Source: JANNMJ01 sp031397815
Lineage (GTDB): Bacteria > Bacteroidota > Bacteroidia > Cytophagales > Hymenobacteraceae
Length of the DNA stretch: 35,520 nt
Assembly: GCA_031397815.1 (NCBI GenBank)
Contig: JANNMJ010000001.1
Span: 1 to 35,520 of the forward strand
Reading direction: 5' to 3'
Shown: positions 16,486 through 24,774 of the stretch, one piece after another
Position numbering within the stretch: position 1 is the stretch's first letter
How the letters are laid out: every line of letters begins with the position of its first letter
The notes under the pieces: model-generated
Databases searched by the model: none
Seen by the model: only the letters and a program-made list of their open reading frames with translations
What the model was told of the DNA's origin: nothing
Position numbers and translations under genes: made by a program

Positions 16486-16884
16486 ATGCTCCTGCTTGAT
16501 GTTCCGGTGACAGCCGTCACCAACTACGCCCCGTCGGATTTCACGCCCCTCGTCATTCAGTTTGGCGCGGCGCTCGGCTTCGTGCTCTTCGCGATGATTA
16601 CGTCGCATCTGCTCGGCCCGAAGCGCAAGTCTGACATCAAGAATGCCTCTTGGGAATGCGGCATCGAAGGCACCGGCCACGCCCGGACGCCGATTTCGGT
16701 GAAGTACTTCCTGATTGCCATTCTCTTCGTCCTCTTCGACGTCGAGGTGATCTTTATGTACCCGTGGGCGGTCAATTTCCGCTCCCTCGGCCTCACCGGC
16801 TTCGTCGAGATGATTCTGTTTATGGGCACGCTGCTGGCGGGCTTCTACTACATCATCAAGAAAGGCGTGCTGAAATGGGAGTAG
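16486..16884 (+). CDS. nuoA: NADH-quinone oxidoreductase subunit A
   Basis: NuoA is a small membrane subunit of complex I near the quinone site. The 132 residues hold three membrane segments (about 25-45, 75-95 and 100-122). The family signature is present: ASWECGIEGTGHARTPISVKY, with the conserved Cys of the loop before the second helix, followed by FLIAILFVLFDVEVIFMYPW with its conserved acidic residues. It is the first gene of the operon. Its ATG follows a TAnnTTTG-like element and it appears complete. Confidence 0.97.
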   Translation: MLLLDVPVTAVTNYAPSDFTPLVIQFGAALGFVLFAMITSHLLGPKRKSDIKNASWECGIEGTGHARTPISVKYFLIAILFVLFDVEVIFMYPWAVNFRSLGLTGFVEMILFMGTLLAGFYYIIKKGVLKWE

Positions 16885-17029
16885 TCGGTTTTCGCCTTTC
16901 AGGCCAAAAACCCAAACTTTACCCCCCCGCCTACTGTTGGCTTTCGGGACCGAAAACCGGCCCGGCGCGCATCAATTTCGCGTTTTTCCGTTGATCCTTC
17001 GGCCCTTGCGGGCTTCTGAAATAGCACCC

Positions 17030-17608
17030 ATGAGCGTCACGACCCCGCCGGCTGCTGCCGGCTCCGGCAAGCACATTACGATGGTGGACGCGCCCGACGG
17101 CCTCGAAGGCGCGGGCTTCTTCGCCACTTCTCTGGAAAAAGTAGTGGGCCTCGCCCGCTCTTATTCGCTGTGGCCCCTTCCGTTCGCCACCTCGTGTTGC
17201 GGCATCGAGTTCATGGCGACGATGGGCTCGCACTACGACATCTCGCGCTTCGGCTCCGAGCGGCCGTCGTTTTCGCCTCGCCAAGCCGACCTGCTGATGG
17301 TCATGGGCACCATCGCCAAGAAGATGGCTCCCATCGTGAAGCAGGTATACGAGCAAATGGCCGAGCCACGGTGGGTGCTGTCGATGGGCGCGTGCGCGTG
17401 CTCCGGCGGCATCTTCGATTCGTATTCCGTGCTGCAAGGCATCGACCGGATCATCCCCGTCGACGTCTACGTGCCCGGCTGCCCCCCGCGCCCCGAGCAA
17501 GTGCTCGACGGCCTGATGCAGGTGCAGGAGCTGGCGCGGAACGAAAGCCTGCGCCGCCGCAACTCGCCGGAATATCAGGCACTGCTGGCGTCGTACAACA
17601 TTAAATAG
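17030..17608 (+). CDS. nuoB: NADH-quinone oxidoreductase subunit B
   Basis: NuoB carries iron-sulfur cluster N2, the last electron carrier before quinone. I start it at the ATG at 17030 (MSVTTPPAAAG, 192 residues); the longer open frame from 16937 adds residues unlike the family. Cluster ligands are visible in FATSCCGIEF (paired Cys at residues 56-57), SMGACACSGG and VPGCPPRPEQ. The C-terminal tail (NESLRRRNSPEYQALLASYN) is a family extension. The gene is 145 bp downstream of nuoA. Confidence 0.97.
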   Translation: MSVTTPPAAAGSGKHITMVDAPDGLEGAGFFATSLEKVVGLARSYSLWPLPFATSCCGIEFMATMGSHYDISRFGSERPSFSPRQADLLMVMGTIAKKMAPIVKQVYEQMAEPRWVLSMGACACSGGIFDSYSVLQGIDRIIPVDVYVPGCPPRPEQVLDGLMQVQELARNESLRRRNSPEYQALLASYNIK

Positions 17609-17620
17609 TTTCTGGTTTAC

Positions 17621-17687
17621 GGTTTTTAGTTTCTGGTTTTTTGGTATTGATTTCTACTTAAAGAAGTAGCGCCAAAAACTAAAAACC
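17621..17687. repeat. AT-rich inverted repeat between nuoB and nuoC
   Basis: The left arm, GGTTTTTAGTTT-CTGG-TTTTTTGG, pairs with the right arm CCAAAAACTAAAAACC (17672-17687). The same right-arm word returns between nuoC and nuoD. It could be an intercistronic hairpin in the operon transcript. Confidence 0.6.
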
Positions 17688-17709
17688 GAAAACCGAAAAC
17701 AACCTCCCC

Positions 17710-18207
17710 ATGACCAACGAAACCATCCTCACGACGCTGCAAGGCCATTTCGGCGAAGCCACTTTCACCGATGTGGAGGAGCAGCACGGTTTGCTCTCGG
17801 TCACGATTGAGCGCGAGCGGCTAATCGAGGTGATGCATTTTCTGAAGGAAGACGGCCTCGGCTTCACCTTCCTCACGACGATGTGCGGCATCAATTACCC
17901 CGACCGCCTCAACCGCGAGCTGGGGATGATTTACCACTTGCACAATCTGCGCGAGAACATCCGGGTACGGGTCAAAACCTTCTTCCCCGTCCTCGACCCC
18001 GTCGTGCCGACCCTCACGCCGCTCTGGGCCACCGCCAACTGGATGGAGCGCGAAGCCTACGATTTCTTCGGCATCACGTTCCCCGGCCACCCGAATCTGA
18101 TCCGCATCCTCAACGTCGAGGATATGGATTATTTTCCGATGCGCCGCCAGTATCCGCTCGAAGACCAAACCCGCGAAGACAAGACGGATTCCTTCTTTGG
18201 TCGGTAG
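17710..18207 (+). CDS. nuoC: NADH-quinone oxidoreductase subunit C
   Basis: NuoC (30-kDa subunit) is a peripheral-arm protein that packs against NuoD. The 165 residues include the core signature WMEREAYDFFGITFPGHPNL, followed by RILNVEDMDYFPMRRQYPLE. It is a separate gene and not fused to nuoD as in enterobacteria. The ATG at 17710 lies directly after the AT-rich repeat. Confidence 0.96.
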   Translation: MTNETILTTLQGHFGEATFTDVEEQHGLLSVTIERERLIEVMHFLKEDGLGFTFLTTMCGINYPDRLNRELGMIYHLHNLRENIRVRVKTFFPVLDPVVPTLTPLWATANWMEREAYDFFGITFPGHPNLIRILNVEDMDYFPMRRQYPLEDQTREDKTDSFFGR

Positions 18208-18302
18208 TTTTTGGTAGACGGTTAATCGTTTTCAGGTCGTCGAAACAGATTTTATCTCTATTGACATTGACCGAAAACGAAAAAACCAAAAACTAAAAAC
18301 CC
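18206..18302. repeat. AT-rich inverted repeat between nuoC and nuoD
   Basis: AGTTTTTGGT at 18206-18215 overlaps the nuoC stop and pairs with ACCAAAAACT at 18285-18294. An inner pair (GGTTAATCGTTTTC and GAAAACGAAAAAACC) adds to the stem. The right arm CCAAAAACTAAAAACC equals the one at 17672. Confidence 0.6.
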
Positions 18303-18318
18303 GCAACTAGAAACCTCA

Positions 18319-19614
18319 ATGGATAACCTCATCAGCGGCCCTTCCGGCCCGGAGCATACCAACCGCCCGGTGCAGCCCACGCAGCAGCCATTGCCGCTGT
18401 TTTCGGCGGCGGGGCCGGGTGCGCCCCTGCAAATCCGCGACGAGCTGAACAACGAGCTGACCACGCTCAACCTCGGCCCGACGCACCCCGCCACCCACGG
18501 CATCTTCCAGAATATCCTCAAAATGGACGGCGAGCGGATCATCTCCGGCACGCCCACCATCGGGTATATCCACCGCGCGTTCGAGAAAATCGCCGAGCAC
18601 CGGCCGTTCTATCAGATTACGCCGCTCACCGACCGGATGAATTATTGCTCCAGCCCCATCAACAACATGGGCTGGCACATGACGGTCGAAAAGCTCCTCG
18701 GCATCACCGTTCCGAAACGGGCGCAGTACATGCGCGTCATCGCGATGGAGCTGGCGCGGATCTGCGACCACCTGATCTGCAACTCGATTCTTGGCGTTGA
18801 TACGGGCGCGTTCACGGGCTTCCTGTACGTGTTTCAGGAGCGCGAGAAAGTGTACGAGATTTTCGAGGAAATCTGCGGCTCCCGCCTCACCACCAACATG
18901 GGCCGCGTCGGGGGGATGGAGCGTGATTTCACGCCCGTAGCGCTCGAGAAGCTGCGTACGTGGCTGAAGGAGTTCCCGGTCGTGATGCGCGAGTTTGAGG
19001 CAATGTTCAACCGCAACCGCATCTTCATGGATCGCACCGAGGGCGTCGGCCCTATCTCGGCGGAGCGGGCGCTCAACTACGGTTTCACCGGGCCGAACCT
19101 GCGCGCTGCGGGCGTCGATTACGACGTGCGGATTATGAATCCGTATTCGAGCTATCAGGATTTCGAGTTCGACATCCCCGTCGGCACTACCGGTGATACC
19201 TACGACCGCTTCATGGTGCGCCAAGAGGAAATCTGGCAGAGCCTGCGCATCATCAACCAAGCCCTCGAAAACCTTCCGGAAGGCCCCTTCCACGCCGATG
19301 CGCCGCACTATTACCTGCCCCCCAAGCAGGCGGTGTACCGCAACATGGAAGCCCTGATCTACCATTTCAAGATCATCATGGGGGAAATCGAAGCGCCCGT
19401 CGGCGAAGTCTACCACTCGGTGGAAGGCGGCAACGGCGAGCTAGGCTTCTACCTCATCTCCGACGGCGGACGCACGCCGTACCGGTTGCACTTCCGCCGC
19501 CCGTGCTTCATCTACTATCAGGCGTACTCCGAGATGGTGGTCGGGTCGTCGCTTTCTGATGCCATCGTCACGCTCTCGTCGCTGAACGTGATTGCGGGCG
19601 AGCTGGACGCCTAA
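18319..19614 (+). CDS. nuoD: NADH-quinone oxidoreductase subunit D
   Basis: NuoD (49-kDa subunit) forms the quinone-binding pocket together with NuoB. The 431 residues begin with a Pro-rich extension of about 45 residues, after which the conserved part starts at LTTLNLGPTHPATHGIFQNI. Other core segments are IGYIHRAFEKIAEHRPFYQ, FMDRTEGVGPISAERALNYG and GGNGELGFYLISDGG. The ending RLHFRRPCFIYYQAY with SLNVIAGELDA is slightly varied from the common PSF/DIVLGEID pattern. The gene sits between nuoC and the inserted nucleotidyltransferase gene, which starts 17 bp after its stop. Confidence 0.97.
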   Translation: MDNLISGPSGPEHTNRPVQPTQQPLPLFSAAGPGAPLQIRDELNNELTTLNLGPTHPATHGIFQNILKMDGERIISGTPTIGYIHRAFEKIAEHRPFYQITPLTDRMNYCSSPINNMGWHMTVEKLLGITVPKRAQYMRVIAMELARICDHLICNSILGVDTGAFTGFLYVFQEREKVYEIFEEICGSRLTTNMGRVGGMERDFTPVALEKLRTWLKEFPVVMREFEAMFNRNRIFMDRTEGVGPISAERALNYGFTGPNLRAAGVDYDVRIMNPYSSYQDFEFDIPVGTTGDTYDRFMVRQEEIWQSLRIINQALENLPEGPFHADAPHYYLPPKQAVYRNMEALIYHFKIIMGEIEAPVGEVYHSVEGGNGELGFYLISDGGRTPYRLHFRRPCFIYYQAYSEMVVGSSLSDAIVTLSSLNVIAGELDA

Positions 19615-19631
19615 TTCACTCTTATTGCCCG

Positions 19632-19958
19632 ATGCACCTCACCGAAGCGCAGCTCACGATCATCCGCTCTTACTTCGCCACTCGCCCGGTGAAGCGGGCT
19701 TGGCTGTTCGGTTCCTACGCCCGAGGAGAGGCAGATGAGCAGAGCGATGTGGATCTGCTGGTAGATTTGGATTATTCGCAGCACATCGGCTGGAAAATCG
19801 GCGGGTGGCTGCTCGATTTACAAAAGCTACTGGGGCGAAACATTGACTTGGTGCCGGAAAGCAGCCTTTACCCGAACCTGAGGCGGTTTGTGGACGCCGA
19901 TAAACAGCTGGTGTATGAGAAGTTGAGCAAATCGTTTGCTTTAAAACCTACCTGTTGA
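19632..19958 (+). CDS. MNT-type nucleotidyltransferase (MntA-like antitoxin)
   Basis: A 108-residue minimal nucleotidyltransferase. The motif GSYARGEADEQSDVD (G27-S28, D39 and D41) fits GS-x10-D-x-D of MntA-type proteins. In known MntA-HepT pairs such proteins add AMP units to a HEPN toxin and silence it. The next gene starts 3 bp after its stop and may be the toxin partner. The pair lies inside the nuo operon, between nuoD and nuoE, and is less GC-rich than its neighbours, which suggests later insertion. The family call is firm; the antitoxin role rests on context. Confidence 0.85.
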   Translation: MHLTEAQLTIIRSYFATRPVKRAWLFGSYARGEADEQSDVDLLVDLDYSQHIGWKIGGWLLDLQKLLGRNIDLVPESSLYPNLRRFVDADKQLVYEKLSKSFALKPTC

Positions 19959-19961
19959 TTC

Positions 19962-20369
19962 ATGACTATGAACTCTACTATCAGGCAGGACAACTTGTTC
20001 GTTGTGCGAGACGCGATCAAGGACTCTCTTACCTTGGCAGAAGACCTTGACTACGAAATGTTCACTTGCCAAGAATTGACGGAAACCGTCGACCAGTGTG
20101 TTGAACTTATCGAAGTCGTATCGGGGCAAAGGCGGTATTTGGCTAACACCCTCAAAAATCTCCACCTGCTACACGATGAAGAACAGTGGGCTGACATCTT
20201 GGATATTAAGCTCCCCGTCTTAGACACAAGTCAGCCTCTTTGGCAAATCTGGATGGGAGACCACCTGATGATGCGCAACTCATCAGCTTGGCATATATTG
20301 ACAAACACCTTCCCAAGGCTCTTGTCACAAGTCGAAACTTTGCTACAGATACCCACTCGCCCGGAATGA
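19962..20369 (+). CDS. Possible HEPN-domain toxin partner (HepT/DUF86-like)
   Basis: A 135-residue mostly helical protein, encoded directly after the MNT nucleotidyltransferase gene. Its opening (IRQDNLFVVRDAIKDSL, then DLDYEMF) and its end (WHILTNTFPRLLSQVETLL) resemble the first and last helices of DUF86-type HEPN proteins. The HEPN RNase signature R-x4-6-H is present only in the form RNSSAWH. The middle part is atypical and the segment before the last helix is shorter than usual, so it may be diverged or inactivated. Base composition is clearly more AT-rich than nuoD and nuoE. Its TGA overlaps the nuoE ATG (ATGA at 20366), which suggests coupled translation. An unrelated helical protein is possible. 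Confidence 0.5.
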   Translation: MTMNSTIRQDNLFVVRDAIKDSLTLAEDLDYEMFTCQELTETVDQCVELIEVVSGQRRYLANTLKNLHLLHDEEQWADILDIKLPVLDTSQPLWQIWMGDHLMMRNSSAWHILTNTFPRLLSQVETLLQIPTRPE

Positions 20370-20878
20370 GTCCTTCAGCTACAATCAAGCCGCAATTCTC
20401 CCCCGACAATCAGCGCGAAATCGCGCGGATCATCACGCAATACCCGGCGGAACGCAAGAAATCGGCGCTGCTGCCGGTGCTGCACATCGCGCAGGCGCAG
20501 TTCGGCGGCTGGGTCAGCCCTGAGGTGCAAGACCTCGTGGCCGAAACGCTGGAGCTTCAGCCGATTGAGGTTTATGAGGTGGCGACGTTCTACACGATGT
20601 TCAACCTCAAGGCTGTCGGCAAAAACGTGCTGGAAGTCTGCCGGACCGGCCCTTGCCTTCTGCGCGGCGCCGACGAGCTGATGGCCGAGCTAGAGCAGAA
20701 AACGGGCGCCAAATTCGGCGGCCCACCGTCGGCAGACGGCATGTTTACGTTGAAAGAGGTCGAATGCCTCGCTTCGTGCGGCACCGCCCCGATGCTCCAA
20801 TGCCGCGAAGACTACCACGAGTGGCTCGACAAGCCCGGCGCCGTCGACGCGATGCTGGCGAAAATGCGCCAAGCCTAA
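20366..20878 (+). CDS. nuoE: NADH-quinone oxidoreductase subunit E
   Basis: NuoE (24-kDa subunit) carries the [2Fe-2S] cluster N1a next to the NADH site. The ATG at 20366 (MSPSATIKPQFSPDNQ, 170 residues) fits the family, while the open frame upstream reads through the preceding gene in another frame. Cluster ligands appear in CRTGPCLLRG and ECLASCGTAPML. The thioredoxin-like fold segment EVYEVATFYTMFNL is typical. The start overlaps the stop of the HEPN-like gene by four bases, so nuoE translation may depend on that inserted gene. Confidence 0.96.
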   Translation: MSPSATIKPQFSPDNQREIARIITQYPAERKKSALLPVLHIAQAQFGGWVSPEVQDLVAETLELQPIEVYEVATFYTMFNLKAVGKNVLEVCRTGPCLLRGADELMAELEQKTGAKFGGPPSADGMFTLKEVECLASCGTAPMLQCREDYHEWLDKPGAVDAMLAKMRQA

Positions 20879-20892
20879 TTCTTCGGAAAGCT

Positions 20893-21198
20893 ATGGCGAA
20901 CGAACGCGACAACGATCTGCCCCTCATCGTCTCGGAGATTCTGATTGAATTGCACGAGATGCGCACCGATATTCGGAATCTCACGCTGGCATTTGGTCAG
21001 CAACAAGTACAGTTGCAGGAAATCGCTGCCGGAATGAAGGCGCAAATTGCCGGAATGCAGGCGCAAACCGACAGTCTGAACACCTTTTCGCGCAGCTTGA
21101 TTGATTTCGTGAAGCACGACAGCGTCTCTACCGAGAACCGCTTTGCGGGCCACGAGCAACGTATCCAACGGCTGGAAGCCACTTTTCGCATCAGCTAA
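20893..21198 (+). CDS. Small coiled-coil protein inside the nuo operon (1)
   Basis: A 101-residue acidic-basic helical protein with no membrane segment, signal peptide or Cys. The first half (LPLIVSEILIELHEMRTDIR) and the Gln-rich middle (QQQVQLQEIAAGMKAQIAGM) have heptad patterns, and the end is HEQRIQRLEATFRIS. It starts 14 bp after nuoE and ends 11 bp before nuoF, so it is surely cotranscribed. The start and end of the protein resemble those of the 100-residue protein after nuoH (LIEIMADLLAEVHQMRLD; LDKRLRIVENIVLR), which suggests a family. No function is recognised; an assembly or scaffolding role is only a guess. Confidence 0.8.
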   Translation: MANERDNDLPLIVSEILIELHEMRTDIRNLTLAFGQQQVQLQEIAAGMKAQIAGMQAQTDSLNTFSRSLIDFVKHDSVSTENRFAGHEQRIQRLEATFRIS

Positions 21199-21209
21199 CC
21201 GCCAATCTA

Positions 21210-22550
21210 ATGGGCCGCAAGCTTTTAACTGAACACATCAACGTCCCCGGTATCAACACCTTCGACGTGTACCGCCAACACGGCGGCTACCGCTCCGTGG
21301 AGAAGGCGCTGAAAACGATGACGCCGGACGAGGTGACCGAGGAAGTCAAGAAATCGGGCCTGCGCGGACGCGGCGGCGCCGGCTTCCCGACGGGCATGAA
21401 GTGGAGCTTCCTCGACCGCAAGTCGGAGAAGCCGCGCTACTTGGTGTGCAACGCCGACGAATCGGAACCCGGCACCTTCAAGGACCGTCACCTGATGAGC
21501 AAGCTCCCGCATTTGCTCGTCGAGGGGATGATTACGGCGTCGTACGCGCTCGGCGCGAAAACGTCGTACATCTACATCCGCGGTGAGCTGATGTACGTGC
21601 TGCGCATCGTGCAAAAGGCTATCGACGAAGCGTACGCGAAGGGCTTCCTCGGCAAAAACATCCTCGGCTCGGGCTACGACCTCGATTTGTACGTCCACCC
21701 CGGCGGCGGCGCGTACATCTGCGGCGAAGAAACGGCGCTCCTCGAATCACTGGAAGGCAAGCGCGGTAACCCGCGCAATAAACCGCCATTCCCGGCTGTT
21801 TGGGGGCTTTATGGCTGCCCTACGGTGGTGAATAACGTCGAATCCATCGCGGCGGTGCCGGTTATCGTGAACGAAGGCGGCGACGAGTACGCCAAGATCG
21901 GCGTGGGCCGCAGCACGGGTACGAAGCTGATTTCGGCGTGCGGGCACTTGAACAAGCCCGGCATCTACGAAATCGAGCTGGGCGTGCCGGTCGAAGAGTT
22001 CATCTACTCCGATGAGTACTGCGGCGGCATCTGGAAAGGGCGCGAGCTGAAGGCCGTCGTGGCCGGTGGCTCGTCCGTACCGATTCTGCCGAAAGAGCTG
22101 ATTCTGAAGACCGCAGCCGGTGAAAACCGCCTGATGACGTATGAATCATTGAGCGACGGCGGGTTCGTGACGGGCACCATGCTCGGCTCGGGCGGGTTCA
22201 TTGCAATGGACGAAACGACGTGCATCGTGCGCAATACGTGGTCGTTCTCGCGGTTTTACCACCACGAGTCGTGCGGCCAATGCTCGCCCTGCCGCGAAGG
22301 CACGGGCTGGCTGGAGAAAGTGCTCCACCGCATCGAGCACGGCCACGGCCACGAGCACGATATCGACCTGTTGGTAAGTGTCGCGAAGCAAATCGAAGGC
22401 AACACGATTTGCCCGCTCGGCGAAGCAGCGGCTTGGCCGGTAGCAGCCGCCGTGCGGCACTTCCGCCACGAGTTCGAGTGGCACGTTCGTCACCCGAAAG
22501 CCGCCACCCAGCCGGGCGCGGTGTACCGGGGTGAAGCGGTGCCGGCGTAA
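21210..22550 (+). CDS. nuoF: NADH-quinone oxidoreductase subunit F
   Basis: NuoF (51-kDa subunit) oxidises NADH with FMN and cluster N3. The 446 residues contain the nucleotide-binding segment GRGGAGFPTGMKWSF, CNADESEPGTFKDRHL, the FMN-binding region GAGAYICGEET-like HPGGGAYICGEETALLESLE, and the [4Fe-4S] ligands ESCGQCSPCREGTGW plus a distal CPLGEAAAW. Length and order are normal. The gene follows the small coiled-coil gene with an 11-bp gap. Confidence 0.97.
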   Translation: MGRKLLTEHINVPGINTFDVYRQHGGYRSVEKALKTMTPDEVTEEVKKSGLRGRGGAGFPTGMKWSFLDRKSEKPRYLVCNADESEPGTFKDRHLMSKLPHLLVEGMITASYALGAKTSYIYIRGELMYVLRIVQKAIDEAYAKGFLGKNILGSGYDLDLYVHPGGGAYICGEETALLESLEGKRGNPRNKPPFPAVWGLYGCPTVVNNVESIAAVPVIVNEGGDEYAKIGVGRSTGTKLISACGHLNKPGIYEIELGVPVEEFIYSDEYCGGIWKGRELKAVVAGGSSVPILPKELILKTAAGENRLMTYESLSDGGFVTGTMLGSGGFIAMDETTCIVRNTWSFSRFYHHESCGQCSPCREGTGWLEKVLHRIEHGHGHEHDIDLLVSVAKQIEGNTICPLGEAAAWPVAAAVRHFRHEFEWHVRHPKAATQPGAVYRGEAVPA

Positions 22551-22593
22551 TTCTTATTTTTCCTGACTGACGACTTCTTGCCTGCTTTCCGCA

Positions 22594-23601
22594 ATGGCTA
22601 AAATCACTTTCGACGGCCAAGAGATTGAAGTGCCCGATGGCACCACTATCCTGAATGCCGCGCGCCAGCTCGGCGGCGCTACGGTGCCGCCGGCCATGTG
22701 CTACTACACTTCGCTGAAAGGCTCCGGCGGCAAATGCCGCGCGTGTCTGGTTCGGGTAGCGGCCGGGTCGGCAAAGGACCCGCGCCCGATGCCGAAGCTC
22801 GTGGCCTCGTGCATCACGCCTGTTCAGGATGGGATGGTGGTCGAGAATACCACCTCGCAGCAAGTCCTCGATGTGCGGAAGGGCGTAGTGGAGATGCTCC
22901 TCATCAACCACCCGCTCGACTGCCCCGTGTGCGACCAAGCCGGGGAGTGCGACCTTCAGAACTTCTCCTACGACCACGGCACCGCCGGAACGCGCTATGA
23001 AGAGGAGCGCCGGACGTTCGACAAAATCGACCTCGGCCCTTACATCCAGCTTCACATGACGCGGTGCATCCTGTGCTACCGCTGCGTGTACACCGCCGAT
23101 CAGCTCACGCCGCAGCGGGTGCACGGCGTGCTCGGGCGGGGCGATGCGGCCGAAATCGGCACGTACATCGAGAATTCGCTCGATAACGAGTTCATCGGTA
23201 ACGTGATTGATGTGTGCCCGGTGGGCGCGCTGACCGACAAAACCTTCCGCTTCAAGCAGCGCGTGTGGTTCACGAAACCCGTGGATGCCCACCGCAACTG
23301 CCCGACGAATGATTGCGCCGGTAAGGTCACGCTCTGGTACCGCGGCGATGAAGTACTGCGCGTAACGGGTCGCAAGGACGCTTATAACGAGGTGCACGAG
23401 TTCATCTGCAACGAGTGCCGCTTCGAGAAGAAGCAAACCAGCGACTGGACCATCGAAGGACCGCGGCAGATTGCGCGGCAATCGGTCATCTCCGCGAACC
23501 ATCCGGAGCTGGGCCGCAACTGGTCGGAGCCGACCATCATTCCGAATCTTCCCGAATCGACTTCCTCGGAGCTGAACAAGCACCAAATCGCCGGTCAGTA
23601 A
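22594..23601 (+). CDS. nuoG: NADH-quinone oxidoreductase subunit G, short form
   Basis: The 335 residues correspond to the iron-sulfur N-terminal third of NuoG. [2Fe-2S] ligands are C36, C48, C51 and C73. The His-Cys3 cluster uses H106, C110, C113 and C119 (HPLDCPVCDQAGEC), and a [4Fe-4S] cluster uses C158, C161, C164 and C208 (CILCYRC, VCPVGAL). Four more Cys (C236, C241, C272, C275) lie where the extra N7-like cluster of longer homologues starts. The large molybdopterin-fold domain is absent, as in many Bacteroidota, so I read this as a family variant and not a truncation. It follows nuoF by 43 bp. Confidence 0.94.
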   Translation: MAKITFDGQEIEVPDGTTILNAARQLGGATVPPAMCYYTSLKGSGGKCRACLVRVAAGSAKDPRPMPKLVASCITPVQDGMVVENTTSQQVLDVRKGVVEMLLINHPLDCPVCDQAGECDLQNFSYDHGTAGTRYEEERRTFDKIDLGPYIQLHMTRCILCYRCVYTADQLTPQRVHGVLGRGDAAEIGTYIENSLDNEFIGNVIDVCPVGALTDKTFRFKQRVWFTKPVDAHRNCPTNDCAGKVTLWYRGDEVLRVTGRKDAYNEVHEFICNECRFEKKQTSDWTIEGPRQIARQSVISANHPELGRNWSEPTIIPNLPESTSSELNKHQIAGQ

Positions 23602-23700
23602 CTCCGGTTTCGCCTTCTGTTCTTTGAGCTTTCAGTGATGATGGCTTTTGACAGAACCTGACACAGGGCACGGCCGAAACTCGAAAACGCAATTCCTTTC

Positions 23701-24774
23701 ATGCTCCCTTCTCTCCCATTATTATTCAGCGGCACGGTCATTCTGGTCGTTTTTGCGATGTCGCTGGGCATTGCAACCTACTCGACGTGGGCCGAGCGTA
23801 AGGTGGCGGCGTTTATGCAGGACCGCTCCGGGCCGAACCGCGCCGGGTGGGGTGGCCTCGCGCAGCCGTTGGCCGACGCCGTGAAGATGTTCTTCAAAGA
23901 AGAATTCTTCCCCGCGACCGCCAACCGCAAGCTGTTCATCATCGGGCCGTGCGTGGCGATGATTACCGCGTGTATGGCGTGGGCCGTGATTCCGTTCGGC
24001 GATAAATTCATCATCGACGGGCAGGCGTTCATTGTGCAGGGCATCGAGATCAACATCGGGATGCTGTACATCTTCGGCGTGGTTTCGCTGGGGGTTTACG
24101 GGCTGATGATTGGCGGCTGGGCGTCGAACAACAAGTTCTCGCTGTTGGGCGCCATTCGGGCGGCTTCGCAAAACATCTCTTACGAGCTGGCAATGGGCCT
24201 TTCGCTCATCGCGCTGCTGATGATGACGCAGACGCTGAGCCTGCGCGAAATCGCCGACCAGCAATCGTCGGGCGGCTGGAACGTGCTGTATCAGCCGCTG
24301 GGCTTCATCATCTTCCTCGTTTGCGCGTTCGCGGAAACCAACCGCACCCCGTTCGATTTGCCCGAGTGCGAAACCGAATTGGTCGGCGGCTACCACACGG
24401 AATACTCGTCGATGAAGCTTGGCCTGTACCTTTTCGCTGAGTACGTCAATATTTTCGTGGCGTCGGCGGTGATGAGCACGCTGTATTTCGGCGGTTTCAA
24501 CTTCCCGTTCATCACCGAAGTACGCGCGCTGCTGATTGACCAGTTCGGCGTAACCGTCGGCACCAATCTGACGACCGTTCTCAGCATCGGCACGCTTTTC
24601 CTGAAGATTTTCTTCTTCATCTTCTTCTTCATGTGGGTCCGCTGGACGCTCCCACGCTTCCGCTACGACCAGCTGATGAACCTCGGCTGGAAGATTCTCT
24701 TCCCGCTGGCGGTGCTCAACATCATCGCGACGGGCGCCGTTATTCTGTTTAAAGACTTCTTAACCGCATCCTAA
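23701..24774 (+). CDS. nuoH: NADH-quinone oxidoreductase subunit H
   Basis: NuoH is the membrane subunit that joins the peripheral arm to the membrane arm and lines the quinone channel. The 357 residues have about eight membrane segments. Conserved loops are present: TWAERKVAAFMQDRSGPNRA, LADAVKMFFKEE, AAAQ-like AIRAASQNISYELAMGLSL and AFAETNRTPFDLPECETELV. The stop TAA overlaps the ATG of the next small gene (TAATG at 24772). The gene lies 99 bp after nuoG. Confidence 0.97.
   Translation: MLPSLPLLFSGTVILVVFAMSLGIATYSTWAERKVAAFMQDRSGPNRAGWGGLAQPLADAVKMFFKEEFFPATANRKLFIIGPCVAMITACMAWAVIPFGDKFIIDGQAFIVQGIEINIGMLYIFGVVSLGVYGLMIGGWASNNKFSLLGAIRAASQNISYELAMGLSLIALLMMTQTLSLREIADQQSSGGWNVLYQPLGFIIFLVCAFAETNRTPFDLPECETELVGGYHTEYSSMKLGLYLFAEYVNIFVASAVMSTLYFGGFNFPFITEVRALLIDQFGVTVGTNLTTVLSIGTLFLKIFFFIFFFMWVRWTLPRFRYDQLMNLGWKILFPLAVLNIIATGAVILFKDFLTAS

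Noticed and set aside
16937..17029. Upstream extension of nuoB
   Set aside because: The extra 31 residues do not resemble NuoB, and the ATG at 17030 gives a standard start.
20240..20365. Upstream extension of nuoE, and the idea that this frame is the true end of the HEPN-like protein
   Set aside because: The frame overlaps the HEPN-like gene. The HEPN-like gene's own frame gives a better terminal helix (ILTNTFPRLLSQVETLL), and the ATGA overlap explains the start of nuoE.
22198..23586. A 462-residue antisense frame over nuoF and nuoG
   Set aside because: It is a shadow of two certain nuo genes, with low-complexity Arg/Ala content.
22594..23601. Truncated nuoG taken as a pseudogene
   Set aside because: The short form with all N-terminal cluster ligands is normal in many Bacteroidota, and the gene sits cleanly in the operon.
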